Shown here piece after piece: positions 15,728-23,966 of a stretch of 64,000 bases of DNA. The position numbers and the translations under genes were made by a program. The DNA lies in the NCBI GenBank assembly GCA_035640455.1, contig DASQWB010000073.1:1-64000 (forward strand), in the 5' to 3' direction. The first letter of the stretch is position 1. Every line of letters begins with the position of its first letter. The notes beneath the pieces were generated by a model, which worked only from the letters and a program-made list of their open reading frames with translations, did no database searches and was not told the DNA's origin. This stretch comes from AC-50 sp035640455 (GTDB taxonomy: Bacteria; Actinomycetota; Thermoleophilia; Gaiellales; Gaiellaceae).

Positions 15728-16993
15728 CTAGCGGTCGGGCTGCTGGACTAGTTTCGACTTGTACTCGCTGCGCTGCAAGCTTCCCCACGGCACGAGCTCG
15801 ACGCGAGTCTGAACGAGGAGTGCGGTCCGCAGCCGCTCGCGGATCGCCTCGGCGAGCGCGGCGTCGGCACTCGCGCCCCGCTCGAGCTCGACGGCGACCG
15901 GAAGCGGCGGCTCCTGTTTCACGCCCGCCGCCCGCGGCTTGACGAGGACGTTCCCGCTCACCCGCGGAGCGAAGCCGCTCGCCACCTCGCGAATCGCCGA
16001 GGGGAAGACGTTCACCCCGCGGACGATCAGCATGTCGTCGGTCCGCCCGACGCACCGCAGGCGCGGGCCCGTGCGGCCGCAGCGGCAGGGACTCGTTCGC
16101 ACGACGACGTGGTCGCGCGTCCGGAAGCGCAGCAGCGGCGCGGCGCGATGCCGAAGGTGCGTGAGCACGAGCTCGCCGCTCGCGCCGTCTTGGAGCTCGA
16201 CCGCCTCGCCTGTCTCCGGGTCGATCACGTCGACGTGGACGAACCCGCGCGCGCCGAGGTGCATCCCGTCCTGCTTCTCGCACTCGCCGAAGAGCGACGG
16301 CCCGACGTCGCCGACGCCCATCGCCTCGGTGACCCGCGCGCCCCAGCCCTCCTCCAGCTTCGCGCGGAAGGCCGGCTCGCCGCCGCCGGGCTCGCCCGCG
16401 ACGAGGACCCGCCGCACGCTCGAGGTCTTCAGGTCGGCGAGCTCGAGCAGGTACGCCGCGTAGGACGGGGTGAGCACGACGGCGTCGGGACGCAGGTCCT
16501 CGATCGCCCGTAGCAGGCGTTCGCTCGAGCCGGTGCCGACCGGCACGTGCGAGACGCCGATGCGCTCGAAGGCGTCCAGCGCAGCGCCGGCGACGAACGG
16601 GCCGGCGTTGTACGTCGTGAGCACGCGGTCGCCGGCCGAGATGCCCGAGGCGGCGTAGCTCCGCGCCGAGCCGGTGACCCAGCTCTCGAGGTCGCCGGCC
16701 GTCAGCGGGATGTAGCTCGGCGCGCCGGTCGTGCCGCTCGTCGAGTAGATCCGGACGAGCTCCGACGGCGCCGCGCAGAGGTGCGCGCCGATCGGGTTCT
16801 CGCGCGTGCGCGTCGCCCGGAGCTCGTCCTTCTCGGTGAGTGGGAGCTGCGCGATCTCGTCAAGTCCTGCAGGCTCGAAGCCCGCGAGCTTCTCGCGGTA
16901 GAACGGCGACCGCTCGAGGAGGTAGGCGAGCTGCTCGCGATAGCTCGCGTCGTCGAGGGCGAGCTGCTCTTCCCACGGCCGGGTCTCGGCCTC
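15728..16993 (-). CDS. PaaK-like AMP-forming CoA ligase; no canonical start codon
   Basis: About 420 codons resembling phenylacetate-CoA ligase relatives, which activate a carboxylate through an acyl-AMP. The P-loop STSGTTGAPSYIPLT, adenylate segment VTEAMGVGDVGPSLFGE and the C-terminal GRTDDMLIVRGVNVFPSAI are all present in one frame, and the family-type N-terminus (RPWEEQLALDDASYREQL, SPFYREKL) is readable right from the end of the citrate-synthase-like gene. No ATG/GTG/TTG occurs in that frame before residue ~120. The ATG that overlaps the upstream stop (ATGA, 16995) is in another frame. Either a one-base indel or a non-canonical start is needed. Product size shows the gene is otherwise whole. 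Confidence 0.75.
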   Translation of the reverse strand, partial: EAETRPWEEQLALDDASYREQLAYLLERSPFYREKLAGFEPAGLDEIAQLPLTEKDELRATRTRENPIGAHLCAAPSELVRIYSTSGTTGAPSYIPLTAGDLESWVTGSARSYAASGISAGDRVLTTYNAGPFVAGAALDAFERIGVSHVPVGTGSSERLLRAIEDLRPDAVVLTPSYAAYLLELADLKTSSVRRVLVAGEPGGGEPAFRAKLEEGWGARVTEAMGVGDVGPSLFGECEKQDGMHLGARGFVHVDVIDPETGEAVELQDGASGELVLTHLRHRAAPLLRFRTRDHVVVRTSPCRCGRTGPRLRCVGRTDDMLIVRGVNVFPSAIREVASGFAPRVSGNVLVKPRAAGVKQEPPLPVAVELERGASADAALAEAIRERLRTALLVQTRVELVPWGSLQRSEYKSKLVQQPDR

Positions 16994-17699
16994 ATCCGTC
17001 GTACTCGATCGCCTCCTCGGCGGCGCGGGCGAGCAGGAAGCCGAGCGGCTCCTCCTGCTCCTCGGCGAGGTGGGCGAGCAGGCTCGCCGTCCGCCCGAGG
17101 ATCGGCACCGCCTTCACGGCCGCGGCCGGAAAGCCGAGATCGAGCAGGACGGCGGCGATCGGCATGGCGACGTTCATCGTCAGCCGCACCTCGTCGCGCA
17201 GCGCGCGCGCGAAGGCGACGTGCCGCGCGCTGACGCCGCGCTCGTCCGCGAGCTCGAGGATCCGCTCGGCGCGCGGGTCGGCCGGCGTGTGCACCGGGTG
17301 GCCGAACCCCGGAACCTTCCGACCCGACTCGCGCAGCTCGCGCACGACCTCCTTCGGATCGCCGCCGGCCACGAGGAGACGCGCGCACTCCTCCGACGCG
17401 CCGAGAATCACCGGCCCGGCGCCGAGGATGCCGGCCGCGACGGCGCCGTGCAGCGAACCCGGGTCGGCCGCGAGCGTCATCCGCGCCGCGACGTTCGTCG
17501 GCATCAGCCCGTGCTCGGCGATCGCGACGAGCAGCAGGTCGAGGAAGAAGCGCTGGTCCTCGGTCGGCTCGTCGCCGGTGAGCAGCAGGTGGAAGTACTC
17601 GGTGAAGCTCAGCCGGCCCATCAGGTCGCCGGCGAGGTCGCGGCCACGGACCTCCACGCGGTCCGGGTGCGCCTGCGCGATCCGTGTTCTAGGAGGGAT
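16992..17699 (-). CDS. Citrate-synthase-like protein, probable citryl-CoA lyase type
   Basis: About 235 aa, shorter than the ~370-430 of citrate synthase. The His region SLHGAVAAGILGAGPVILG and the second His VPGFGHPVH with DPRAERI are kept, but where citrate synthase has the catalytic Asp (NVDFYSG) this protein reads MNVAMPIAAV. Such short proteins lacking Asp cleave citryl-CoA or related acyl-CoAs in other bacteria; the direction and substrate here are inference. The start is uncertain: AAGGAGG is followed 8 nt later by ATC (17699), and the next GTG is at 17657. The frame stays open upstream through the palindrome. The stop overlaps the ligase gene. Confidence 0.7.
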   Translation of the reverse strand: MPPRTRIAQAHPDRVEVRGRDLAGDLMGRLSFTEYFHLLLTGDEPTEDQRFFLDLLLVAIAEHGLMPTNVAARMTLAADPGSLHGAVAAGILGAGPVILGASEECARLLVAGGDPKEVVRELRESGRKVPGFGHPVHTPADPRAERILELADERGVSARHVAFARALRDEVRLTMNVAMPIAAVLLDLGFPAAAVKAVPILGRTASLLAHLAEEQEEPLGFLLARAAEEAIEYDG

Positions 17700-17857
17700 T
17701 GGCGGAACCTCCTTCGTCGAACGGAGCGTGATGCTCGTTCTGAGGCCAGGACGCAGGGAGCGTTCGTAGCCGGAGGCTACGGGCGCGACCGAGGACGCCG
17801 CATCGGGACGAGCAGCGCGCTCCGGGAGGCACAAGGATGTTCCGCCGAGCCCTCCTA
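17690..17857 (-). repeat. 168-bp imperfect palindrome between MetE-like and citrate-synthase-like genes
   Basis: Outer arms 17690-17714 and 17833-17857 match at 22 of 25 positions as an inverted repeat. Inner arms 17722-17738 and 17808-17824 match at 15 of 17. The centre holds a 7-bp hairpin (CGTAGCC with GGCTACG, 17765-17781). The structure begins at the base after the MetE-like stop codon and its distal arm contains the AAGGAGG of the next gene, so folding would hide that ribosome-binding site. It may be an intercistronic control element or a mobile hairpin unit. Confidence 0.7.
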
Positions 17858-18868
17858 CTACGCGAGCCGGGCACCCGCCACCATCGCCTCGAGCTTGCGG
17901 AACGCGCGGTCGCGCGGGAGGTACTTCATCCCGCAGTCCGGCGCGACGACGAGCCGCTCCGGCGGCACGACCTCGAGCGCCCGCCGGATCCGCGCCGCCA
18001 CGACCTCGGGCGTCTCCACCTCGCCGGCCCCCAGGTCGAGGACGCCGAGGACGATCGTCTTGGCGGGCACCTCCCCCAGCACCTCCGGGTCGAGCCGCGG
18101 CTGCGCCGCCTCGAGCGAGAGGTGCGTCGCGGCGCAGTCGTTCAGCTCGCGCAGGAACGGGTAGCCGCTCGGCTTGTCCTTGACGAACAGGCCGTAGCCG
18201 AAGCAGGTGTGGAGCACCGTGTCGCCCTCGATGCCGTGCAGCGCCCAGTCGATCGCCTCGAGCGCGTACTCGCGCGCCGCCTCGGGCCGCGCCTGGAGGT
18301 ACGGCTCGTCGATCTGAACGACGTCGGCTCCGGCCGCCTTGAGGTCGCGCAGCTCGTCGTTGACGGCCTCCGCGTAGGCGAGCGCGAGGCTCCGGTCGTC
18401 GGCGTAGTGGTCGTTCTGGGCTTGCTGCGTCATCGTGAACGGGCCCGGGACGGTGATCTTGATGCGGCGCGAGGTGAGCGAGCGGAGGAACTCGACGTCG
18501 CGCACCTCGACCGGCCGCGTGCGCTGGATCGGGCCGACCACTCGCGGCACGGGGTTCTCGCGGCCGGTGCGGTCGACGGCGACGCCGGGCTCGTCGAGGT
18601 CGACGCCCTCGAGCGCGGTCGCGAACCGGTTGGAGTAGCTCTCGCGCCGCATCTCGCCGTCGGTGATCACGTCGACACCCGCCCGCTCCATGTCGGAGAC
18701 GGCCAGGCGCGTCGCGTCGTCCTGAGCCTCCTCGAGGAACGGCTCCGGCACGCGCCAGAGCTCGCGCGCCCGCACGCGCGGCGGCAGCCGCTCGCCAAGG
18801 CGATCGCGGTCGATCAGCCAGCTCGGCTGGGGATAGCTCCCGACGACCGTCGTGACGAGAGCGTTCAC
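17858..18868 (-). CDS. MetE-like cobalamin-independent methionine synthase family protein
   Basis: 336 aa, the size of the catalytic half of MetE. The N-terminus reads TTVVGSYPQPSWL, typical of the UROD/MetE-like family. Zinc-binding type residues appear in order: VLHTCFGYG (His, Cys) and VVAPDCGMKYLP (Cys), with the conserved acidic region VQIDEPYLQ. Known members transfer methyl groups from folate or other donors to homocysteine or other thiols; stand-alone short forms often have unknown donors. GTG start. It heads a minus-strand run with the lyase, ligase and GST. Confidence 0.8.
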   Translation of the reverse strand: MNALVTTVVGSYPQPSWLIDRDRLGERLPPRVRARELWRVPEPFLEEAQDDATRLAVSDMERAGVDVITDGEMRRESYSNRFATALEGVDLDEPGVAVDRTGRENPVPRVVGPIQRTRPVEVRDVEFLRSLTSRRIKITVPGPFTMTQQAQNDHYADDRSLALAYAEAVNDELRDLKAAGADVVQIDEPYLQARPEAAREYALEAIDWALHGIEGDTVLHTCFGYGLFVKDKPSGYPFLRELNDCAATHLSLEAAQPRLDPEVLGEVPAKTIVLGVLDLGAGEVETPEVVAARIRRALEVVPPERLVVAPDCGMKYLPRDRAFRKLEAMVAGARLA

Positions 18869-18924
18869 GCCGCGAGTCTAGGTCGGGCTGCGGCGTCCTC
18901 CCTTCCACTTCGGGAAGCGGGTCT

Positions 18925-20019
18925 TCAGCTCCGGCCGTCGGCGGCTCGGCCGTCGTCGCCGATGGCTGTCGGCCCGTCCACGCCACGATCATCCACGTTA
19001 CCGCCGATCCAAATGACCTCGAGGAGCGCCTCGCCCACGCCGCGGAAGGCGCCAGTGTCGGAGGGCCGACGCTCCTGCCTTCGAAGCGCCTCGAGCAGAC
19101 CGTAGAGCGTTGTATGAAGCTCTTCGTCGCCGGCCGACTGTGCGTCGCGGACGAGGACGCGTTCGAGATGCTGGACAGCACGGGGGTCCGGGGTCCATTT
19201 ATGCGGGCGACCCATGGCAGCCTTGGTCGCGGACGCCAGACCGGTCGGGACAGGAGGAAGGATGTCGCAGGAGTCCATATGTGCGAGCAGCTCCGCGACG
19301 ATCTGCAGCGCGGCCTGACGAACGTGGGGCGCACCCTCGCGTCGACCGCGACCCCGTCGTGCCAAGTGCGAGAGACTGAGTAACGATCCAGACGTAGCCG
19401 CGCCGTAGGCCGAAGCCTCCACCGGATTGACGACACCAAAGGCGCTGAGCAGCAGACCGAGGAGCGAACCCGCGCCGAGCCCTGCGAGGTCGGGGACGCT
19501 GGCAAGTCCGTCTTGTACGGCGTCGACGAACGTCCGGCGCTGGACGAGCTCACAGAGCTCGTGGATCAAGTCCTCACGGAACTCCGAGAGCGGTTGCTCG
19601 CAGACGAGCGCCTCCAGGAACGCGGCGGGGAATCGGCGCACCACGAATTCCGGAGTTGGCGTGCCGTCTTCGCACTCGACTCGCGATAGCCGCGCTCGGA
19701 CACCTGGGTCGCGGAGCGCCTTCTCGATGTGGGCTTGGGCATCCTCGAGCAGCGTGTCCTTGCCAAGTCGGGGCGCAGGTAGCCGGCCCCCGACCTCCAG
19801 CTTGATGTCGCGCTTCAGCCTACGTGCAGTTTTGACCGCCGCCTCTTTCGGCAAGGACAGCGCCCTCCTCAGCCTCGAGCGCTTGCCCTCTCGCTCGGCG
19901 TCGCCCCAGGCGCCGACGAAGATCACACCTGCGACGGAGTACGCGCTATCGGACCCCGTTCGACAGATCGCGATCGCCACCGCTTGGTAGAGAAGGGCGC
20001 TCCACGCCGCGGCTGTCAC
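18925..20019 (-). CDS. Hypothetical protein, accessory-type gene
   Basis: 364 aa, not recognised. The N-terminal ~35 residues are mildly hydrophobic (AAAWSALLYQAVAIAIC), then a basic segment, then a mainly helical body with a Gly/Leu-rich stretch (LAGLGAGSLLGLLLSAFGVV) that could insert in a membrane. No nucleotide-binding or catalytic motif is seen. GC content and codon use are less extreme than in neighbours, and about 210 bp of likewise lower-GC non-coding DNA precede the gene, so recent acquisition is possible. Confidence 0.5.
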   Translation of the reverse strand: MTAAAWSALLYQAVAIAICRTGSDSAYSVAGVIFVGAWGDAEREGKRSRLRRALSLPKEAAVKTARRLKRDIKLEVGGRLPAPRLGKDTLLEDAQAHIEKALRDPGVRARLSRVECEDGTPTPEFVVRRFPAAFLEALVCEQPLSEFREDLIHELCELVQRRTFVDAVQDGLASVPDLAGLGAGSLLGLLLSAFGVVNPVEASAYGAATSGSLLSLSHLARRGRGRREGAPHVRQAALQIVAELLAHMDSCDILPPVPTGLASATKAAMGRPHKWTPDPRAVQHLERVLVRDAQSAGDEELHTTLYGLLEALRRQERRPSDTGAFRGVGEALLEVIWIGGNVDDRGVDGPTAIGDDGRAADGRS

Positions 20020-20233
20020 GGAGTCGCTTCCGTGTCCATTTCACGCCCGAGAACAGCGGGCCGATCGGCGGCAGGTGCGGGATCGGAACCACGACGAATG
20101 GCGACGAGATTGTGGAGTATGGTACGAACTGCCGGCCGCCGTGTCGAGTACCGGAGTCATAAATCCTCGTCGCAGCGCCCAACGTCACGTCGAGCTCGTG
20201 GCCGTTTCGGGGCGGCATGGGTCGGCGATTTGA

Positions 20234-20533
20234 ATGGATGTGGGCGTCGATGCACAACTCCCGGAGCTCGTCGTCGGCCGCGTCGTCGCCGTCGACGACC
20301 ACGCCGGCGCGCGGGCGCCCTCGTACCTGCTGCGGCTCGATCTCGGCCCTCGCGGGGAGGTCGAGACCTCCGTCGAGCGAGGCTCGTACGAGCGCGATGA
20401 GCTCGAGGGAACCCAGGTCGTCGTCGCGCTGCGCGGCGACGAGGCGCTCGTCCTCGCGGCGCGCTCGCACTCGGCCGGTCTCGTGCTGCTCCGCCCCGAC
20501 CGCGCGGTCGAGGACGGCACCGTCGTCAGCTAG
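20234..20533 (+). CDS. CsaA-like tRNA-binding domain protein
   Basis: 99 aa. The whole protein is one EMAP/CsaA-type OB-fold: LVVGRVVAVDDHAGARAPSY, LLRLDLGPRGEVETSV, YERDELEGTQVVVAL and the end VLLRPDRAVEDGTVVS. The ARxPSY and LLxPD..V..GT blocks are those of CsaA, a dimeric tRNA-binding protein with chaperone or export-related phenotypes. About ten residues shorter than usual at the N-terminus. Its last four bases overlap the convergent lipoprotein gene. Confidence 0.75.
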   Translation: MDVGVDAQLPELVVGRVVAVDDHAGARAPSYLLRLDLGPRGEVETSVERGSYERDELEGTQVVVALRGDEALVLAARSHSAGLVLLRPDRAVEDGTVVS

Positions 20534-20928
20534 CGGATGCGAATCCCCAAGGCCATCCCCGCAGCACGGAGGCGACTCGCGCCCAGCGCCAGGTAGCGGT
20601 CGGCTCGCCTCGCGTCTCGCGTCGCGGCCGCGACGTTCCCACTGTCGTTCTCGACGAAGTCGAGCTGGCTCCTGACGCCCTTCAGCGTCGCCTCGAAGCC
20701 TTCGATCGCGAGCCTTCTCGCCCGCCGCTCGGCCGCCGTCGAGGCATGGTCGCGGCGCAGATTCGCGAGCGTCCGGACGAGCTTCGCGTGGAGCTCCGCC
20801 CGGTCGCGGGTCGTCCGGATCTGGGCGACACCGCGGAGCAGGTGCTTCTTGATCGACGCGTCGGAGGAGGAGCCGCAGCCGGCCGCGAGCACGAGCGACA
20901 GGAGCCCCGCCGCCCACCGGCGTCGCAT
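20530..20928 (-). CDS. Small predicted lipoprotein
   Basis: 132 aa. Signal peptide with lipobox LAAGC (lipidated Cys at 18) followed by a Ser linker. The rest is helical and charged (HLLRGVAQIRTTRDRAEL, LANLRRDHASTAAERRAR), a possible short coiled coil. No family recognised. It follows the xanthine dehydrogenase genes on the same strand after one base, so it may be read from their transcript by chance or may have a link to the enzyme. Confidence 0.65.
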   Translation of the reverse strand: MRRRWAAGLLSLVLAAGCGSSSDASIKKHLLRGVAQIRTTRDRAELHAKLVRTLANLRRDHASTAAERRARRLAIEGFEATLKGVRSQLDFVENDSGNVAAATRDARRADRYLALGASRLRAAGMALGIRIR

Positions 20929-20929
20929 C

Positions 20930-23155
20930 TCAGAGCCCGACGATGTCGTCGAAGCGCACGGGCACGCGGGTCAGCTCGCGGCCCGTCGCGTCCCGAAGCG
21001 CGGAGAGGATCGCCGCCGTCAAGACCACAGTCGGCGGCTCGCCGACGCCCTTCACGCCGTAGGGCGCGTCCGGCTCGGGGTCCTCGATCAGCACCGACTC
21101 GACGGGCGGCATGTCGAGCGTCGTCGGGATCAGGTAGTCGGTGAAGCTCGCGTTGGTGATCAGGCCGTCACGCGTCTGGATCTCCTCCATCAGCGCCAGG
21201 CCGAGGCCCTGCGCCGTGCCGCCCTCGATCTGGCCCTCGACCGCCTGCGGATTGACGGCGCGGCCGACGTCCTGGGCGGTTCCGATCCAGACGACGCGCA
21301 TCAGCCCGAGGTCGACGTCGACCTCGGCGACGACGCGCATCGCCGCGCACGCATACGCGACGTGGGCACGTTCGCCGGTGACCTGTCCCGTCTCCGGGTC
21401 GAGCGGTGTCGTCCGCGGGTGCCGGTAGATCCGTTCGAGGTCGACGTCGGCACCGGTTCGCGTGTGCTCGGCGAGGGCGTCTCGGCACGCGAGCCGCACC
21501 GCGCCGGCAGCCATCCAGGTCATTCGCGACGCCGAGGCCGACCCCGACGAGCCGACGGCCGCCGTCGTCGCCGGAGCGAGGACGACGTTCTCCGTCTCGA
21601 GCTCGGTCCGCGCGGTCTGGAGGATGACGTTGGCGACGCCCTGCCCCACCTCGGCGGCGGCGCAGTGGACCTCGGCCGCGAGCTCGCCGTCGAGGCCGCG
21701 GAAGAGGCGCACGCGCGCAGCCGTGAAGTCGTCGAAGCCTTCCGAGTAGCCGATGTTCTTGAACCCGACGGCGAAGCCGACGCCGCGCCGGACGCCCTCG
21801 CCGCGCGTCGTGTTCCCGGAGCCGCCGGGAAGCCGGATCGGGTCGCGCGGCAGCTCCTCGGGCTCGGGCACCGGGAGCTCGGCACAGCGGCGGATCACCT
21901 CGGCGACCGGCAGCGTCCCCGTGATCCTCTGGCCGGTCGGCATCGAGTCGCCGGGCGCGAGGGCGTTCCGGAGCCTGAGCTCGACCGGCTCGATCCCGAG
22001 CTCGGCGGCGAGCTTGTCCATCTGCGCCTCGTGCGCGAAGCAGGCCTGGACGGCGCCGAAGCCGCGCATCGCCCCACACGGCGGGTTGTTGGTGTAGACG
22101 CACGTGCTCTCGACGAGGACGTTCTCCACCGCGTACGGGCCGCACGCGAACGAGGCCGCATTGGATGTGACCGCCGTCGAGCTCGAGGCGTACGCGCCGC
22201 CGTCGAGCAGGATCCGGACGCGGGCGCAGACGAGCTTGCCGTCGCGCGTCGCGCGGTGCTCGGCCCAGATCCTCGCGGGGTGGCGGTGGATGTGGCCGAC
22301 GAACGACTCCTGTCGGTTGTAGACCATCTTCACCGGGCGGTTGGTGTGCAGCGCGAGCATCGCCCCGTGGATCTGCATCGACAGGTCCTCGCGTCCGCCG
22401 AACGCGCCGCCGACGCCCGCGAGGTGGATGCGGACCTGCTCCGGCGGCAGGCCGAGGCACGGCGCGACCTGGTCGCGGTCGACGTGGAGCCACTGGGTCG
22501 CGACGTAGACGTCGACGCCGCCTTCGCCATCGGGCACCGCAAGACCGGACTCCGGCCCGAGGAAGGCCTGGTCCTGGATGCCGAGCTCGTACACGCCCTC
22601 GACGGACACGTCGCCCTGCGCGTCCGGGTCGCCGCGCCGGATGACGAGCGAGCGCACGACGTTCGGCCGCGGGTCCTCGCGGTAACCGTGGCCCATCGTC
22701 GGCCCGTCCGGGTGCAGCGGCTCCTGCTCGGTCGCTCGCTCGGGGTCGACGATCGGCTCGAGCAGCTCGTACTCGACCCGCACCTCCTCCGCCGCGCGGC
22801 GCGCCTGCTCGGGATGCTCGGCGGCGACGAGCGCGACCGGCTCGCCGAAGTAGCGTACGCGCTCGAAGGCGAGCACCGGCTGGTCGGGGAACTCGAGCCC
22901 GTAGCGCTTCTCGCCGGGCACGTCCTCGTGCGTGAGGACGGCGTGCACGCCGGGCATCGTCAGCGCCCGCGAGACGTCGATCGAGCGGACGAGCGCGTGG
23001 GCGTGCGGGCTCCGGACCGTGTGTCCCCAGAGCATCCCTGCCGCGTGCAAGTCGCTCGAGTAGGCGAACTCCCCCGTCACCTTCGGGATCGCGTCCGTGC
23101 GGCGGGCGCTCTCGCCGATCCGGCCGAGCCGGAGCTTCTCCGCGGGAGCCGTCAT
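20930..23155 (-). CDS. xdhA: Xanthine dehydrogenase, molybdopterin-binding subunit
   Basis: 741 aa. Oxidises hypoxanthine and xanthine to urate at a molybdopterin centre. Seen: KVTGEFAYSSDL N-terminal block, VGGAFGGREDLS and GAMRGFGAVQACFAHE (molybdopterin contacts), AEVGQGVANVI, and the catalytic Glu in GVKGVGEPPTVVLTAAI. The ATG at 23155 was chosen because it overlaps the upstream stop (ATGA); the open frame beyond is shadow. Gene order FAD - FeS - phosphatase - Mo on one strand with three ATGA overlaps makes a single translationally coupled operon. The neighbouring purine genes favour xanthine over CO or aldehydes as substrate. Confidence 0.9.
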   Translation of the reverse strand: MTAPAEKLRLGRIGESARRTDAIPKVTGEFAYSSDLHAAGMLWGHTVRSPHAHALVRSIDVSRALTMPGVHAVLTHEDVPGEKRYGLEFPDQPVLAFERVRYFGEPVALVAAEHPEQARRAAEEVRVEYELLEPIVDPERATEQEPLHPDGPTMGHGYREDPRPNVVRSLVIRRGDPDAQGDVSVEGVYELGIQDQAFLGPESGLAVPDGEGGVDVYVATQWLHVDRDQVAPCLGLPPEQVRIHLAGVGGAFGGREDLSMQIHGAMLALHTNRPVKMVYNRQESFVGHIHRHPARIWAEHRATRDGKLVCARVRILLDGGAYASSSTAVTSNAASFACGPYAVENVLVESTCVYTNNPPCGAMRGFGAVQACFAHEAQMDKLAAELGIEPVELRLRNALAPGDSMPTGQRITGTLPVAEVIRRCAELPVPEPEELPRDPIRLPGGSGNTTRGEGVRRGVGFAVGFKNIGYSEGFDDFTAARVRLFRGLDGELAAEVHCAAAEVGQGVANVILQTARTELETENVVLAPATTAAVGSSGSASASRMTWMAAGAVRLACRDALAEHTRTGADVDLERIYRHPRTTPLDPETGQVTGERAHVAYACAAMRVVAEVDVDLGLMRVVWIGTAQDVGRAVNPQAVEGQIEGGTAQGLGLALMEEIQTRDGLITNASFTDYLIPTTLDMPPVESVLIEDPEPDAPYGVKGVGEPPTVVLTAAILSALRDATGRELTRVPVRFDDIVGL

Positions 23156-23514
23156 CCGCGTCCGCCCAGGCGCTCGAGGAGCTCGTCGACCCGCTCGTCC
23201 AGCCGCGCGTACGTCTTGCGATAGGCGTCGGCGCCGCGACCGATCGGATCCGGCACGTCGAACAGCGGGACGACCTCGTCCGCTGCCGCCTCGCGCTCCG
23301 GGGTCAGGCGGCGCGCACGATGGGCGGTGAGGTCGACCCCGTACCTCGCGGCCGCGGCGACGGCGTCGCTCGGACACCGGCTGCCCTCGTAGGCGATCTC
23401 ACCTGCGCTCTCGAACTCGACGTCGAGGCCGCGCTCGCCCGCCCGGAGCCGCGCGAGCTCCTCGGCGAACGGGCTCCGGCACAGGTTGCCGGCGCACACG
23501 AACAGGACCTTCAT
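23152..23514 (-). CDS. Low-molecular-weight protein-tyrosine-phosphatase family protein
   Basis: 120 aa. The N-terminal phosphate loop CAGNLCRSP fits CX5R(S/T), with catalytic Cys 7 and Arg 13, and the general-acid Asp region is DVPDPIG near residue 88. Length is shorter than the usual ~150. It overlaps both flanking xanthine dehydrogenase subunit genes by four bases each, so it is made with the enzyme. Some members of this fold are arsenate reductases, but the extra cysteines needed for that are absent. Role in the operon unknown: enzyme maturation, dephosphorylation of a nucleotide or simple capture are all possible. Confidence 0.85.
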   Translation of the reverse strand: MKVLFVCAGNLCRSPFAEELARLRAGERGLDVEFESAGEIAYEGSRCPSDAVAAAARYGVDLTAHRARRLTPEREAAADEVVPLFDVPDPIGRGADAYRKTYARLDERVDELLERLGGRG

Positions 23515-23966
23515 CGTCCCGCCGCCAGCCGCACGGCGTCGAAGATCTTGGCGTAGCCGGTACAGCGGCAGAGGTTGCCCGAGAGCGCCTCGCGGATCTC
23601 GTCGTCGCTCGGCTCGGGGTTCTGCGCCAGCAGGTCGGCCGCCGCCACGATGAAGCCCGGGGTGCAGAAGCCGCACTGGACGGCGCCGGTCTCGGCGAAG
23701 GCCGCCTGGACGCCGTGCAGCTGCCCGTCCTCGCCGAGCCCCTCCACGGTGACGACGTCATGGCCGTCGGCCTGCGCCGCGAGGACGAGGCACGAGCAGA
23801 CGAGCACGCCGTCGAGGAGCACCGAGCACGACCCGCACTCGCCCTGCTCGCACGCGTTCTTCGAGCCGGGGAGGCCGAGCCCCTCGCGGAGCGCGAAGAG
23901 CAGGCTCTCGCCCTCCCACACCTCGACCTCGCGCGGCTCGCCGTTGACCGTGAGCCGGAGCTTCAT
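23511..23966 (-). CDS. xdhC: Xanthine dehydrogenase, [2Fe-2S] subunit
   Basis: 151 aa. Carries electrons from the molybdenum centre to FAD. Plant-ferredoxin-type cluster ligands in CEQGECGSCSVLLDG, followed by a Cys in VLVCSC, and the second cluster ligands in QCGFCTPGF and NLCRCTGY. Full family length. The ATG overlaps the stop of the FAD-subunit gene and its stop overlaps the phosphatase start. Confidence 0.93.
   Translation of the reverse strand: MKLRLTVNGEPREVEVWEGESLLFALREGLGLPGSKNACEQGECGSCSVLLDGVLVCSCLVLAAQADGHDVVTVEGLGEDGQLHGVQAAFAETGAVQCGFCTPGFIVAAADLLAQNPEPSDDEIREALSGNLCRCTGYAKIFDAVRLAAGR

Noticed and set aside
16702..16995. ATG-started frame overlapping the citrate-synthase-like stop, as the real next gene
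   Set aside because: Its product is Ser/Arg-rich without motifs, whereas the neighbouring frame encodes the PaaK family N-terminus and AMP-binding loop.
17858..19553. Extension of the citrate-synthase-like frame upstream through the MetE-like gene
   Set aside because: The frame is open by GC bias only; the region encodes the MetE-like protein in another frame.
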